A DNA stretch of 64,000 nt from Pseudoalteromonas aurantia 208 (GCF_014858725.1 NZ_AQGV01000015.1:248001-312000); one strand, 5' to 3'. Numbered from the stretch's first letter, positions 46,526 to 55,477 are shown. Made by a program: numbers and translations. Notes: generated by a model from the letters alone, not told the origin.

Positions 46526-47302
46526 ATGTATGCCCAAAAAGAGAAGTCAAAAGAAAATAGGAGTAAAGCGGTTGTTAATACAGTTGCTCAGAAGAGAAGT
46601 AATTTTAAGCAAGGATTTGGACCTGTTGATAATCGGCAAGATAAAGAAAAATTCGGGAGTATGAAACAAAATTTTAGTAATTTACCAAGAGTTAATCAGT
46701 TGGAAGGTGTTAATCAGCATATTAGCTTTAATACTTTTGCTCCCAATAACTATGTCGTTCAGAAAGTTGATGATTCTCTGGAAGAAGACGGTGATACTCA
46801 CGAAGATATGAGTGATACTGCTTTTGACGTAGCGAATGAGACAATTATTTATGAGGGAGGTGGCGCTATTCAGTTAGCAAGAAAGCCTGATGCATGGAGT
46901 GGCCCCAAAGATGTAGGAGGGCATAAAGATCTTTGGTATTTTCGTGATGGTGGTGGAAACATAGACTTTCAAACCCCGCTTAATAACCACGGGAGTAAGG
47001 ATGACGATAAATCTAGTATGAAAGCGAGCAAACATACCGCACTTGACACATTTACTAAGGGGGGAGCTTTGGTGGATTTAGGAACGGTATATGATACGAA
47101 AAACCGCACGGAGCACTTTAAACGCGCAAATACAATATGTAATAACAAAGGTATTAAAGTAAATGGCGGGTTATTCCCAATTGCTGGGGTGTCACCAGAC
47201 AATTGGACTTGGCATCATTTATCAGCCAAATATAGAATGATATTGGTAAACAGAGAGGCACACAGAAGGTTTGGCCACAATGGGGGGGTTCATATTTGGT
47301 AA
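46526..47302 (+). CDS. eCIS effector 1: WHH-motif nuclease toxin
   Basis: The 258-residue product has two parts. The N-terminus (MYAQKEKSKENRS, then FKQGFGPVDNR) is shared without gaps with the proteins at 48799 and 52747 and is likely a loading signal. The C-terminus is a nuclease of the HNH/endonuclease VII group with a WHH motif: DNWTWHHLSAKYRMILVNRE followed by AHRRFGHNGGVHIW, His pair at 230-231. The family cuts DNA or RNA and is common in polymorphic toxins. No immunity gene directly follows; the IS3 relic starts 290 bases on. A toxin aimed at non-kin or eukaryotic cells would not need an immunity protein if folded only after delivery. Confidence 0.82.
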   Translation: MYAQKEKSKENRSKAVVNTVAQKRSNFKQGFGPVDNRQDKEKFGSMKQNFSNLPRVNQLEGVNQHISFNTFAPNNYVVQKVDDSLEEDGDTHEDMSDTAFDVANETIIYEGGGAIQLARKPDAWSGPKDVGGHKDLWYFRDGGGNIDFQTPLNNHGSKDDDKSSMKASKHTALDTFTKGGALVDLGTVYDTKNRTEHFKRANTICNNKGIKVNGGLFPIAGVSPDNWTWHHLSAKYRMILVNREAHRRFGHNGGVHIW

Positions 47303-47661
47303 ATAATTAATAGAACAGGCGACTTAAGAAATTGCTCTAATCTTACAGTTATCTATTTTAATTCGTCGAAACTCTACACCATGACGAAACTTATCGAATA
47401 TGCAACTAGTGGCTATATCGCTAGTAAATAGGACGTTGGAAATTAAATGTGTGAGTGATCTGGATAGAAAAATCCAGCCGTCGGCTGCAATGTCACCGAG
47501 GAGGAGTCTGAGTGTGTATTAAGGCATAATGTAGCCTGATATTTTCCGTCTTTTAGTGTCTGCTTTGCGATAAGCATCGAATCTGTCGACCTGTAACTCC
47601 CCCAAAAAATGAAACAGTTCATAAGTAGAATTTTCCATTAACTAAAATAGGAAAATTTACG

Positions 47662-47928
47662 ATGAGAAAAAGTAAGTTCACCGAAACTCAAATTGTCAGC
47701 ATGATCAAAGAAGCTGGATCAGGTATTCCAGTGCCTGAAATTTGCCGTAAACATGGCATCGGCCAAAGCACATTTTACAAATGGCGCTCAAAATATGGTG
47801 GTATGGAAGCGTCTGATGTTAAACGCCTCAAAGAACTTGAAGAAGAAAACCGTAAGCTAAAAGATATGTTTGCAACGCTGAGCTTAAAGCACTCGATGCT
47901 TGAGGATATCATTGCAAAAAAGCTGTAA
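47662..47928 (+). CDS. IS3-family transposase OrfA (helix-turn-helix)
   Basis: The 88-residue product binds the element ends. It shows the helix-turn-helix pattern of this group (FTETQIVSMIKEAGSGIPVP, then ICRKHGIGQSTFYKWRSKYG) and a leucine-zipper-like C-terminal helix (VKRLKELEEENRKLKDMFA). It ends just after the slippery sequence AAAAAAG, where ribosomes would shift by -1 to make the OrfAB transposase. OrfA itself is intact, although its partner OrfB is broken. Confidence 0.93.
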   Translation: MRKSKFTETQIVSMIKEAGSGIPVPEICRKHGIGQSTFYKWRSKYGGMEASDVKRLKELEEENRKLKDMFATLSLKHSMLEDIIAKKL

Positions 47929-48670
47929 AGACAAGTAGACGCAGAGCTTGGGTTGAACATTTAAGATCCCAATTTAACGTCAGCATCGCATTTGCTTGTG
48001 AAGTGGCTGGGCTAAGCCGCTCAGGTTTTTATTACAAACATAAACGGCCATCAGATGATGAAGTTGCATTGCTAGCATTGGTCGAACGTCACCAAAGATG
48101 GGGGCTGCCCAAACTATTTAAAAGGCTTCGCAACAAGGGTAAACCTTGGAATAAGAAGCGTGTTGAACGAGTTTACAACATGCTAAAACTCAACTTAAGA
48201 CGTAAAGGAAAACGCCGTGTACCAACGAGAGCGCCAGAACCGTTAAGTGCCCCAGCAGAACATTGAATGTACTCGATGACTTCAATCGACAAGCATTAGC
48301 GATTGAAGTTGATACCAGTTTAACGGCTGAGAGAGTAATTAGGACACTAAAACAGATCATTGCTTGGCGCGGCAAACCAAAACAAATTAGAGTAGACAAT
48401 GGCCCAGAGTTTACTTCCACTATGCTTGAAACGTGGGCGATGGAAAACAGTATTAAGCTAGAGTTTATAAAACCTGGTAGCCCTTATCAAAATGGCTTTG
48501 TGGAAAGGTTTAACCGAAGTTACCGTGAAGAAGTGCTAGATTTATACTTGTTTGAGTCACTACAAGAAGTACGTGAAATCACAGATGAATGGTTAGATAT
48601 TTATAATTATGAACGACCCCATGATTCACTTGGTGATATGACACCAATTAGTTATCTTGAGGCTGCATAA
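47922..48670 (+). pseudogene. IS3-family transposase OrfB, broken by internal deletion
   Basis: In the -1 frame after the slippery site the sequence reads AVKTSRRRAWVEHLRSQFNV, then FACEVAGLSRSGFYYKHKRP and, up to 48266, the linker PTRAPEPLSAPAEH and a TGA. A second frame resumes at once with LNVLDDFNRQALAIEVDTSL, then IRVDNGPEFTS and FVERFNRSYREEVLDLYLF, and ends at 48670. The normal stretch with the first catalytic Asp (the W-x-x-D-F segment before the LNVLDDF strand) is absent, and the frame changes there. The deletion probably joined GAACA to TTGAAT. Without the first Asp the DDE enzyme cannot work, so the IS is dead unless helped in trans. Confidence 0.9.
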
Positions 48671-48798
48671 AATTCTGCAAAAGAGCTGTACTAAATTGGG
48701 TGGAGTTACACCATTAAAACGTCTTTTAGCCCAATTGTTATAGGCAATGAAAGAAAGCCTACAACAATGATTAAAGGCCAATTAAGAAGGATTGAGAT

Positions 48799-50307
48799 AT
48801 GTATGCACAAATAGAGAAGCCGAAAGGGCATAAAGGTAGGGCGGTTGCAAGTACTGTTACTCAAAAGAAAAGTAATGTGAAGCAAGGATTTGGATTTGTG
48901 GATAATCGACCTGAGACTATTATACAAAGGGCTCCTATGAATGTAGAAGTGACATGGGGGGTTACCCATCTAGTGAAAAAGACAGATGGGAGTCTTTTGG
49001 GGCGTGGGAATTACACAGATAACGAAATTGGTAAGAAAGGAGAGTTGATAAGTGGGGAAAAACTATTAATTGATGATGATAAAATCTTTAGATCTAGGCG
49101 AGGCGCTAATCAAGAAAACACCGTAAATAGGGAAAGAAACAATAATTCAGTACCCACAACGATTTGGTATCACGTATTGAATTCGCGTAATGAGGATGTC
49201 GCAGCACAGAAATTGTATATTCGATCAGGTACGTTTACAAAGTCGGACAAGAGCGATAACTTTGGGGCGAAACACCCTCTGAATGAAACACAAGTAAAGG
49301 ATACACGAGCCACATCAAAATATGGTCAGGCTGCGGAAGAAGCTTTAGGTAGTTACGATCTAGATGTTGAAATCGAAGAGCTACTGTCACAAGTAAGGGC
49401 GGCTCCAACAAAGGTATTTTTTGATAATCGTCCTGAATTTAACAACTGGACTCCAGAGGATCTTCAAACTTTACCGATTGAAAACATTATTGATAAGGAA
49501 ACTCAAATGCTTGATACGCATGTTCCCCTTTATCATGGACAAAACCTTAGTCATTGGGCCAATACTTATTTTATAAATGCATTTATGCAAAAAGCATACA
49601 CTGACCCTGAGCTAACGGACAAAATATGGCTTCGTAACCCTTTTGATTCTCAAAAATTAAGGTTTCAGTCGGTAGCGGATCGAGCCAAATATCTTTCAGA
49701 TTCTGGGGAACAATTAGACGTTAGCTCTGGAAAAACCGATAATGATCCTAATAAGGCGAGAGTTTTATTATCAACAAATCCCTCCTTAATGCAAAACAGT
49801 GATGAAGACGCAATGGAGTCAACTGCCGATTTTGTCTACAGCAATATGAGTGTTTTAAAACCAAGTGAAACGAACGCTCTAACGTCTTTGTTTGAGAAAA
49901 TAAACCAAAAGGAATTGGGTGAAAAATATACTCTTGAAATTGATAGTTTGGTTCAAGAACATCTATCGATGGAAAATACGCGAGGAGTTTTGTTTCAGAT
50001 TCTTATACCGCATCATGAAGTTAGAGATTTGGTGTATATATCAGGTAAAAATGGAGTAAGGGATCAGAGTAATTTAGATTCGCTAAAAACCCTAATAGGT
50101 ATGCAGCTTGGGACTAAAGATAACCCTGTTAATAAAAATACATTGCAGGCACGTATTCTTATGGATCCGCTTATGGATCCCAGAAGAAAAACAGGGGTTA
50201 AGATAATTCCATATTTCGATAAAAAACCAGAAGTACAACGGGCAATCAGAGTAGTTATGAAATCAATCGATCAAATGGTATCCGCACTTTTGCGAAGTTT
50301 TGAGTGA
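48799..50307 (+). CDS. eCIS effector 2: 502-aa candidate toxin, unknown domain
   Basis: Residues 1-37 match effector 1 closely (MYAQIEKPK, NVKQGFGFVDNRPE), followed by TIIQRAP, a motif common before DUF4157-linked cargo. The rest is unassigned. The region at about 235-400 has PLYHGQNLSHWA, a KARVLLSTNPSLM strand and GVLFQILIPHHEVRDLVYIS, which could form an ADP-ribosyltransferase-like fold (HG strand, later Ser-Thr strand), but this is only a weak guess. The upstream 90 bases are homologous to those of effector 1. AAGAAGGATTGAGAT precedes the ATG. The protein is soluble without signal peptide, as expected for cargo of the particle. Confidence 0.7.
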   Translation: MYAQIEKPKGHKGRAVASTVTQKKSNVKQGFGFVDNRPETIIQRAPMNVEVTWGVTHLVKKTDGSLLGRGNYTDNEIGKKGELISGEKLLIDDDKIFRSRRGANQENTVNRERNNNSVPTTIWYHVLNSRNEDVAAQKLYIRSGTFTKSDKSDNFGAKHPLNETQVKDTRATSKYGQAAEEALGSYDLDVEIEELLSQVRAAPTKVFFDNRPEFNNWTPEDLQTLPIENIIDKETQMLDTHVPLYHGQNLSHWANTYFINAFMQKAYTDPELTDKIWLRNPFDSQKLRFQSVADRAKYLSDSGEQLDVSSGKTDNDPNKARVLLSTNPSLMQNSDEDAMESTADFVYSNMSVLKPSETNALTSLFEKINQKELGEKYTLEIDSLVQEHLSMENTRGVLFQILIPHHEVRDLVYISGKNGVRDQSNLDSLKTLIGMQLGTKDNPVNKNTLQARILMDPLMDPRRKTGVKIIPYFDKKPEVQRAIRVVMKSIDQMVSALLRSFE

Positions 50308-50423
50308 TTTTTTACACCTCGAAGATTGTTAACAGGGCAGGCGACTAAAGGAGTGACCAAATATCTGTAAAAAATAAAAGTGATAATTTCAAAAAAACAA
50401 TGTGTAGATCGATAAGCTATCAT

Positions 50424-51365
50424 CTTTGGGGTCAGGTCTTGCTTTTTGCCTTTTTAGTCCTTTCTCATCACATCAACTATACTCAATACTCCAACCATAT
50501 ATGTTCATGGAAGAACAATGGCAAGACCACTACGATTGGAGTTTGCAGGGGCGTTATATCACGTAACGTCGCGCGGTAACGAGAGAAAGCCGATTTATCT
50601 TGAACCGGCGGATTTTGACTTATTTTTAGCGCAGCTAGAACGAGTATGTGAACGGTTTAATTGGTGCATTCACGCTTATTGTTTAATGACCAACCACTAT
50701 CATTTGCTTGTTGAAACACTGGAAGCCAACTTAAGTGCAGGTATGCGGCAGCTCAATGGGGTTTATACCCAGTCTTTTAATCGCGCTCATTGCCGAGTAG
50801 GGCATTTATTCCAAGGTAGATTTAAGTCTATATTGGTGGATAAAGATGCATACCTACTCGAATTAAATCGTTACATTGTACTTAACCCTATCAGAGCGAA
50901 TATGGTTGAAACACTGGAGCAATGGCCTTGGAGTAGCTGGCATTGCGTGATGGGTTTAAGTGATGCGCCCAACTGGCTCGATGTTGATAGCCTTTTAAGA
51001 CACTTTTCGACCAACCGCCAGTTGGCTCGTTCACGCTTTGCTGAGTTTGTTGTAAATGGAATAGGGATAAATCTGTGGCAAAACATTACTAACCAAGTGT
51101 TTTTAGGTAGTGATGCTTTTGTTCAGCGTTTTTTATCAAACGAAGAGATGCTGAAGGCTGATTTATCAGAAGTTCCTAAAAAGCAAGTTCGGGCGAAAGC
51201 ATTAACCTTACGACAATATGAGCAAACCAGCCGAAATCGCAATGAAGCAATACAACAAGCCTACTCATCAGGGCACTATAGCCAAAAAGAGTTAGGAGAG
51301 TTCTTTAATCTTCATTATTCTCGGATCAGTCGAATAATAGCAAAAGGCAAGACCTGACCCCAAAG
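50424..51365 (+). mobile_element. RAYT-type (IS200-like) element with perfect 19-bp terminal inverted repeats
   Basis: CTTTGGGGTCAGGTCTTGC (50424-50442) and its exact inverse GCAAGACCTGACCCCAAAG (51347-51365) flank a Y1 transposase gene. The inner flank is also partly symmetric (TTTTTGC and GCAAAAGG), and a second TTTGACCCCAAAG follows the right end. The unit lies between effectors 2 and 3. Confidence 0.85.
50518..51357 (+). CDS. REP-associated tyrosine transposase (Y1/HUH family)
   Basis: The 279-residue product carries the Y1 transposase domain: MARPLRLEFAGALYHVTSRG, the HUH motif TNHYHLLVET, the segment VGHLFQGRFKSILVDKD and LLELNRYIVLNPIRANMV with the catalytic Tyr. The C-terminal part (YSQKELGEFFNLHYSRISRI) looks like a helix-turn-helix for target or end binding. 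Such enzymes nick and rejoin single-stranded DNA at palindromic REP sequences. The stop codon lies inside the right inverted repeat. All motifs are intact, so it should be active. Its ends do not match the dyad repeats at the CRISPR trailers. Confidence 0.93.
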   Translation: MARPLRLEFAGALYHVTSRGNERKPIYLEPADFDLFLAQLERVCERFNWCIHAYCLMTNHYHLLVETLEANLSAGMRQLNGVYTQSFNRAHCRVGHLFQGRFKSILVDKDAYLLELNRYIVLNPIRANMVETLEQWPWSSWHCVMGLSDAPNWLDVDSLLRHFSTNRQLARSRFAEFVVNGIGINLWQNITNQVFLGSDAFVQRFLSNEEMLKADLSEVPKKQVRAKALTLRQYEQTSRNRNEAIQQAYSSGHYSQKELGEFFNLHYSRISRIIAKGKT

Positions 51366-51577
51366 TTTGACCCCAAAGTTTCCCCCATTTTTTTTGAGAA
51401 CTCAATAAACATACATTCGAAAATATAACGTAAATACGATGTAGGTTAGCAATGGCTAATTTACACCTTCCCTTACTTATTGCCTGCTATTTGTTAATTA
51501 CGCGTAAATCTATCCAAAACTTTTTGAAGTAAACCTGCACCCCCCGAACTTTCAAATTCTTAAAAATGAGGCGACTT

Positions 51578-52489
51578 ATGTATAAGCACAAACCAATATT
51601 AAAATCAGAGCCAATGGCTGAAATACCGACAAAGCGAGAGTCATATATAAACACAGCGCCAGTACAGCGAGCTCTTATGAAAGGCAAAGAATCGGTAAGT
51701 TATGGTGAATTTATCGCAAATTTAAATATAGTGCGCAGAGCTGGTGGTATTAACCCGCACAACTTAGCGATTGATAATATGTTTGCTCAATATGTATATC
51801 AATTTTTTAATATTATAAAGGGGCGAGAAAACATCGCTATAGGCACTGCGTTGCGAGGGTACTGGCGGGCAATGACAGAGGGGCATGACTATTTGCAAAG
51901 TAGTGCCGTGTCACAAGCCGCACTTGAGCTGGCTTACACTGGCAGTGAAAACCAACAGCGTTTGAGTGAAATATTGTCGGGGTCAAGTGGCGCCCTCACA
52001 CTCATTTTTCGTGGGACTAACTCGAATCAAGCGAAGAAAATACTCGCTAATCAAACATTAGGGGGGGAGGTCAGTGCTGGCCAAGATTTGCCAAGTCCGG
52101 GTGAAGCCGCCGCAAAAGCACAAACCGGACTAAATATAAAAGAAACGGAGGAAGGCCGTATTGAGGAGTGGTCCACTAAGTTTGGTGGTTTAACAGGGTT
52201 TGCGACAGATGGTGTCATGCTTGTAGCCTTAGTAAATCGTGACTCAATTGCGACAAGTGAGTTATCAATAGGTGAGCAAGGCGCAACTGGTTACGCCAAG
52301 CAACCATTAGTCAGTGTTGCGATATATGAGATTGGGCGAAAATCAGAAATACCTGATAATGTGAAGTTTTTTGATACAGTGAAAAAGTCTTTCAATTTAG
52401 CACATGGTGGACAAGATAAGACTCAAGCTAAACCACATGTAGCTAAACCAGTAGCTAATTTTGATCCATCGGATAAATTTTTTGATTAA
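51578..52489 (+). CDS. eCIS effector 3 candidate: 303-aa protein with FRGT motif
   Basis: From the ATG at 51578 (GAGG seven bases before it), the product has 303 residues. The start MYKHKPILKSEPM is similar in style, not in sequence, to the other effectors, and INTAPVQRALMKG matches the PVQR/IVQR motif seen in effectors 2 and 4. The central part has ALTLIFRGTNSNQAKKILAN, EEWSTKFGGLTGFATDGVML and IGEQGATGYAKQP. An FRG strand, a later Ser-Thr pair and an E-x-G loop are reminiscent of Arg-Ser-Glu type ADP-ribosyltransferases, but the match is weak. The position between two effectors supports a cargo role. No immunity gene is visible. Confidence 0.65.
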   Translation: MYKHKPILKSEPMAEIPTKRESYINTAPVQRALMKGKESVSYGEFIANLNIVRRAGGINPHNLAIDNMFAQYVYQFFNIIKGRENIAIGTALRGYWRAMTEGHDYLQSSAVSQAALELAYTGSENQQRLSEILSGSSGALTLIFRGTNSNQAKKILANQTLGGEVSAGQDLPSPGEAAAKAQTGLNIKETEEGRIEEWSTKFGGLTGFATDGVMLVALVNRDSIATSELSIGEQGATGYAKQPLVSVAIYEIGRKSEIPDNVKFFDTVKKSFNLAHGGQDKTQAKPHVAKPVANFDPSDKFFD

Positions 52490-52746
52490 TGTGAGTAACG
52501 CTATAAGTAAGAGGGCGTACAGCGGCAATGTATTTTGTTTCGAAAAAGATACGCTGTATTTTAGAGCTCTTTTGCTTTGGGTTCAGTGAGTTGTATTACT
52601 TTGTAAGTTGGGCAAAAACACAGAAAGAACGCGTAATTTCCAAAAAGATTACATGCTGTTTTTTTAGGGGGCGGCGAAACAAGCGGTTTGTTCCTACTGA
52701 CCTTTGGGCGAATAGGATAAATCCAAAGTAAGAAAAGGGTTGAGAT

Positions 52747-53553
52747 ATGCATATGCAAAGAGAAAAGCCACAAGAGAATAAATGTAGTGAGGCTACGGAT
52801 TCTATTGTGCAGAAAAAGTGTCATGTGAAGCAAGCACGTAGATTTGTTAATAGTTGGTCTAACTCAATTACACAAAGGAGGCTGCACGAAGCAAAGGAAA
52901 ATAACCGCCCGAGGCAGATGATGGGTAATAATGATTCCAACACGATTGTACAGAGGATGGGGTATGAGCAAAAAGACGGATCAACGATATACTCAGAATT
53001 AAAAGAGGACGATAGCGAGATTAGTTTTGAAGGGGCAATTCGTAATAGTGAACAACAAGAAACAGCGATTAGTGCCCGTTTGGCTTTTAATGAAATGACA
53101 ATACCCTTGGCGAATGTTCAAGCGGGACTGGGGTTTTTGGATAGAAAATTCAAAAGTACAACCGCATTGAATATACAAACATTGGATGCAACGCCAAGAG
53201 GCAGAAAAATTGGTCAGATATTAACATTTCACTTGGCTGAGCGAGCAAAAAATAAGGGTGTTCCGTATGTAATTGCAGGTGGCGTTAGTGACGCAAGAAC
53301 GCCTTTTTATACCCCGCTTGGATTTAAAGATATGCTTAACGCACCGCCGTGGATCGATTTGGTACAGGAAAAGGCTGAATTGGAAAATGAATTACGAAAG
53401 GAATTGTCAAAAAAGCAAAGTGAACCACTATTAAAGCGGCATCAAGAAATATCTAAATTGATGGAGTCTAATAGAATTTACATCGCTGCAAATGATTTAT
53501 CATCGAACTCAAAATCAAAAATGGATGTTGTTTGGAACACATCATTGTTTTGA
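52747..53553 (+). CDS. eCIS effector 4: GNAT acetyltransferase with cargo leader
   Basis: The 268-residue product has a diverged copy of the shared leader (MHMQREKPQENKC, VQKKCHVKQARRFVN), a SITQRR and an NTIVQRM motif, and then a GNAT domain at about residues 80-200: STTALNIQTLDATPRGRKIG, followed by QILTFHLAERAKNKG and IAGGVSDARTPFYTPLGF, which form the acetyl-CoA loop and the final strand pair. A helical tail follows. Acetylation of host proteins would be the toxic activity; the target is unknown. The ATG has GTTGAGATATG upstream, like effector 2. This combination of leader and GNAT domain is unusual. Confidence 0.75.
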   Translation: MHMQREKPQENKCSEATDSIVQKKCHVKQARRFVNSWSNSITQRRLHEAKENNRPRQMMGNNDSNTIVQRMGYEQKDGSTIYSELKEDDSEISFEGAIRNSEQQETAISARLAFNEMTIPLANVQAGLGFLDRKFKSTTALNIQTLDATPRGRKIGQILTFHLAERAKNKGVPYVIAGGVSDARTPFYTPLGFKDMLNAPPWIDLVQEKAELENELRKELSKKQSEPLLKRHQEISKLMESNRIYIAANDLSSNSKSKMDVVWNTSLF

Positions 53554-53960
53554 TTAGTAATATGGCTAAACTTTAAAGAAAGGGATTCAAGATATACGTC
53601 AATAAGCGTTAAACGAGTCAGTATATTCGATAATTCACAGTTGGGGGAGGTCTTAACGGATTGAGTACGAGTACACTTTTTATCATATGATGAGTTGTAG
53701 ACGTAGGTGGAAAAGGTCCGTTCATAAGCTGTCGGCTAGCCAGCCTTTTTAATCACGCTGCGTGAAACACACTCTCGGTTTGATTACGTTGCTCCATCCT
53801 ATAGTATGATGTCTTGTTACCATTTTTTGTTGATTGAAGCGCCGAAGGCGAGTTTAGGTATGGTTTATACAGCCGCACATATCCTTGTATGCCAATAAGT
53901 GGGTTGAAGTATGCAATTTGGCGCAGCGCATAAACGTCAAAGGATTTCGTTATTTAATGA
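53554..53960. other. Intergenic region after the effector island
   Basis: No supported gene. On the minus strand there are short peptide-like stretches (near 53755-53880) that could be remnants of a transposase, but stop codons interrupt them and I cannot recognise the family. Confidence 0.35.
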
Positions 53961-53990
53961 AAAATCAAGGGGCTAAAAGCAGCCCCTTCA
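53961..53990 (-). terminator. Terminator of the minus-strand secreted-protein gene
   Basis: On the minus strand an 8-bp stem (AAGGGGCT with AGCCCCTT, loop of six) is followed by GATTTTTCATT, just after the stop at 53998. Confidence 0.8.
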
Positions 53991-53997
53991 GTTTGAA

Positions 53998-54756
53998 TTA
54001 AAGTGAATAAATGTGTATTTCTCGGTTTTGTTGCTGCTCGGTAATTTCCCACACCTCGACTGCGCGAGTGGTACCGCCAGTGCTTTTACAAGTAAGTTCA
54101 TTTACGAGCACGTTGACAACGGCGTCGTACTTGGCCTCACCGTTGACGGTGATCACATCACTGTAAAAACCGGTGTTATGGCGCTCTGTAAGCAATGTTG
54201 GGATTATACCTCTAAAAGATTTGGTGTGGCAGAAGCCATCGGGTTCGCCATTATCAATATTAAGCTGGGCTTGATAGACAACGCTGTCATAATAACCAGG
54301 ACGAAAGCCATTGGAATCTATCCAGTTTGCAACCGTCAGTTGGCTTGTGAAGCTAATTTTTGGTGCCGGTGCTAATTTGTGTCTGAGCGTTTGGCTATTA
54401 CCTTGTTCGTCCGTGCAATTGGCTTGTACATATTTTACTTTGTCTTCATGTCCTCGAGGGATTTTTCCCGATAGGGTTTTGTTGGTTACTGACAACGTTA
54501 CGATCAATGTGTCGGTATTTTGGTCATACACGGCTGCGCTTTGACAAGGCATGGGGTTGGTATAATGTGGCGTGTATACACTTAAATCATACGTAGAGCT
54601 TGATTGCGTTACCATTGCCGAAATGGGGGCGTTGTTATAATAAGTGACGCGGCCCGCGCTACCGTCAGTATCATAAATGAGTTGCGATGCAGCAGCATTA
54701 TCGTTTGTAATTGTCAGTGCAACGCCTGTTGCAATGATGAGCATTAATTTTTTCAT
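53998..54756 (-). CDS. Secreted protein of unknown function
   Basis: I do not recognise a family. The 252-residue product has a Sec signal peptide (MKKLMLIIATGVALTITNDN, cut near AAAS) and a mature part with strands typical of an extracellular beta-rich protein (LIYDTDGSAGRVTYYNNAPI, later AEVWEI-type end). Four cysteines (MPCQS, ANCTD, GFCHT, LTCKS) could form two disulfides. AAAAAGGAATACTT is a good ribosome site. It is on the opposite strand to the eCIS genes around it and has its own terminator, so it is probably a passenger gene. Confidence 0.7.
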   Translation of the reverse strand: MKKLMLIIATGVALTITNDNAAASQLIYDTDGSAGRVTYYNNAPISAMVTQSSSTYDLSVYTPHYTNPMPCQSAAVYDQNTDTLIVTLSVTNKTLSGKIPRGHEDKVKYVQANCTDEQGNSQTLRHKLAPAPKISFTSQLTVANWIDSNGFRPGYYDSVVYQAQLNIDNGEPDGFCHTKSFRGIIPTLLTERHNTGFYSDVITVNGEAKYDAVVNVLVNELTCKSTGGTTRAVEVWEITEQQQNREIHIYSL

Positions 54757-55048
54757 AAGTATTCCTTTTTATAAATGAAGCGTGAATTAAATGTAAGTTA
54801 AGTGTTCGCTTATACAATACGGGGTAATTTAATTTATGAATAATGAATTTTTTGCGAATTGTCTTTTTATAACATAATAATTTTATTTATATTACGATGT
54901 TTATCACAGCGCTGTTTTTGTAAAAATAAACTGTGATGGTGTTAAAGAATATTTATCTAATTAATATTTAAATTTCACAACGCAGTATAGTTCGCGTCCT
55001 TGTTATTGAGTCAATAATGACTTTTAAATAATAATTAAGGAATTAACT

Positions 55049-55423
55049 ATGTCAGATAATAATTGTGGTTGTGCACCAACAGAGTCATCAACTATTTTTA
55101 ACCCTGAATTTTCAAATCTTAAAATGAAAGTTGTTGAATATACTGCTGCAGCGGGTGATACCTGCTTCGATAGTTCATCGGTAGTTACGTTAGCGGCCGG
55201 TACCTGTATTAATGCAGATGATGTACAACTGACAAAAGCGAAGTTAAGTGAAGTGGTTTCACCTGAGTATTTAGATGTGGTTAATGCACTATTAGCTGGT
55301 GTTGATTTTGCGACGACGCCAAATACTTATACAGTTGATATTGCAGGGGCGATGAGTCAAGTCGATCTTAAACTTTTGATTAAGGTTAACGCTTTGACTA
55401 ACCTACAAGTTGTGACACCATAA
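55049..55423 (+). CDS. Small Cys-containing protein, unknown function
   Basis: The 124-residue product has no signal peptide and no recognised domain. It begins MSDNNCGCAPTESS and has further cysteines in DTCFDSS and GTCINAD, then an acidic body with LSEVVSPEYLDVVNALLAG. AAGGAATTAACT serves as ribosome site, and a clear terminator follows 27 bases after the stop, so it is a single-gene unit. The segment STIFNPEFSNLKMKVVEYTA might be a beta-strand pair. It could be an eCIS accessory protein by location, but it may equally be unrelated. Confidence 0.6.
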   Translation: MSDNNCGCAPTESSTIFNPEFSNLKMKVVEYTAAAGDTCFDSSSVVTLAAGTCINADDVQLTKAKLSEVVSPEYLDVVNALLAGVDFATTPNTYTVDIAGAMSQVDLKLLIKVNALTNLQVVTP

Positions 55424-55449
55424 CCTATAAATACGTTTGGTAAATTGAC

Positions 55450-55477
55450 GCGGTTAGGGGTTACCTAACCGCTTTTT
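55450..55477 (+). terminator. Rho-independent terminator
   Basis: A 9-bp stem (GCGGTTAGG with CCTAACCGC, loop GGTTA) runs into TTTTT, after the small Cys-containing gene. Confidence 0.9.

Larger units (their letters stand above)
47593..48710 (+). mobile_element. IS3-family insertion sequence, internally deleted
   Basis: The element is bounded by TGTAACTCCCCCAAAAAATG on the left and the inverse TGTAACTCCACCCAATTTAG on the right. It carries orfA, the A6G slippery site AAAAAAG (47916-47922) and a broken orfB. At 1118 bp it is slightly shorter than usual for this group. I cannot make out a clean target duplication. It sits directly against the conserved upstream block of effector 2. Confidence 0.9.

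Noticed and set aside
53755..53880. Possible transposase remnant on the minus strand
   Set aside because: Only short peptide stretches interrupted by stops; no family could be named.
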